A stretch of DNA of 5,476 nucleotides from the NCBI GenBank assembly GCA_026989715.1, contig JALSIU010000055.1:1-5476 (forward strand). Direction: 5' to 3'. Of this stretch, positions 5,248 through 5,476 are shown one piece after another. Under the pieces are notes generated by a model that was not told the origin of the DNA, did no database searches, and worked only from the letters and a program-made list of their open reading frames with translations. Origin of the DNA: Methylomonas sp. (GTDB lineage Bacteria > Pseudomonadota > Gammaproteobacteria > Methylococcales > Methylomonadaceae). The translations under genes and the position numbers were made by a program. Each line of letters opens with the position of its first letter. Within the stretch, counting starts at the first letter, position 1.

Positions 5248-5476
5248 ATGCAACACAATAACTTACCTTTTATACGCCAATTATTATTTGTTATTTGTTT
5301 GTTAGGCGTAGGTGTCGTACAAGCAGAATGGGCAGGTGGAGCTGGCCTGAGTACCTACTATACAGATGATGTGGGGCTTTTTGCGGTCACGCGCCGGCTT
5401 TCATTGGAAGAAGACCCGACCCAGCCTATCGTCGATGAGCCGGAGCAGGGTTCTGATTTTATTTATGAACCGAGTG
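5248..5476 (+). CDS. Exported protein, probably outer-membrane (3' end outside window)
   Basis: The frame begins at ATG 5248, the only ATG or GTG after an in-frame stop at 5236-5238, and runs open to the right edge, giving 76 codons. Residues 1-26 form a signal peptide: R10, a hydrophobic stretch LLFVICLLGVGVV, then V-Q-A before likely cleavage at 26/27. The mature start, EWAGGAGLSTYYTDDVGLFAV, alternates small and aromatic residues, as in a first beta-strand of an outer-membrane barrel. It is followed by an acidic segment rich in Pro, Asp and Glu (about 51-76). I do not recognise the family. No strong ribosome binding site is visible, and the leader could be structured. It lies 151 bp after the dehydrogenase stop and probably has its own promoter. 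Location outside the cytoplasm is well supported; the barrel assignment is inference. Confidence 0.8.
   Translation, partial: MQHNNLPFIRQLLFVICLLGVGVVQAEWAGGAGLSTYYTDDVGLFAVTRRLSLEEDPTQPIVDEPEQGSDFIYEPS

Overview
The window looks like chromosomal DNA of a moderately AT-rich gammaproteobacterium. The QueG, Nnr and TsaE proteins align closely, from memory, with their E. coli counterparts, and the divergent queG / nnr-tsaE arrangement is the one found in many gammaproteobacteria. The Ser/Thr/Asn-rich secreted protein at the left edge and its sigma-54-type promoter region would suit an environmental, exopolysaccharide-producing lineage such as a Methylococcales-like methanotroph. That placement is inference; no marker gene here fixes the taxon.

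Left edge (1-1084): an incomplete minus-strand gene for an exported protein of unknown function, with a clear signal peptide, starts at 668. The 416 bp in front of it hold no gene but are well organised. There is a -24/-12 (sigma-54) promoter at 718-733, an IHF-like site at 753-765, and a 17-bp interrupted palindrome of the form TGTAAA-N5-nnGACA occurring three times almost identically (806-822, 849-865, 984-1000) and once degenerately (1066-1082). This is the layout of an enhancer-dependent promoter with tandem activator sites and is the most interesting part of the window.

Centre (1085-4139): queG (minus; epoxyqueuosine reductase) is divergent from nnr-tsaE (plus). nnr encodes a bifunctional NAD(P)HX epimerase/dehydratase, and tsaE, whose start codon overlaps the nnr stop by one base, encodes the ATPase of the t6A37 tRNA-modification machinery. 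QueG and TsaE both serve anticodon-loop modification (positions 34 and 37); Nnr is a metabolite-repair enzyme.

Right part (4078-5476): a small Bfd-like [2Fe-2S] protein gene (minus) overlaps the 3' end of tsaE tail to tail by 62 bp. It is divergent from a C-factor-like short-chain dehydrogenase (plus; start assigned to the ATG at 4398 because of its ribosome binding site). A candidate sigma-70 promoter at 5133-5161 precedes a truncated gene for an exported, probably outer-membrane protein that runs off the right edge. There is no amidase gene (amiB/amiC) after tsaE, so the common gammaproteobacterial order breaks there.

No rRNA, tRNA, CRISPR array, insertion sequence or convincing intrinsic terminator was seen.
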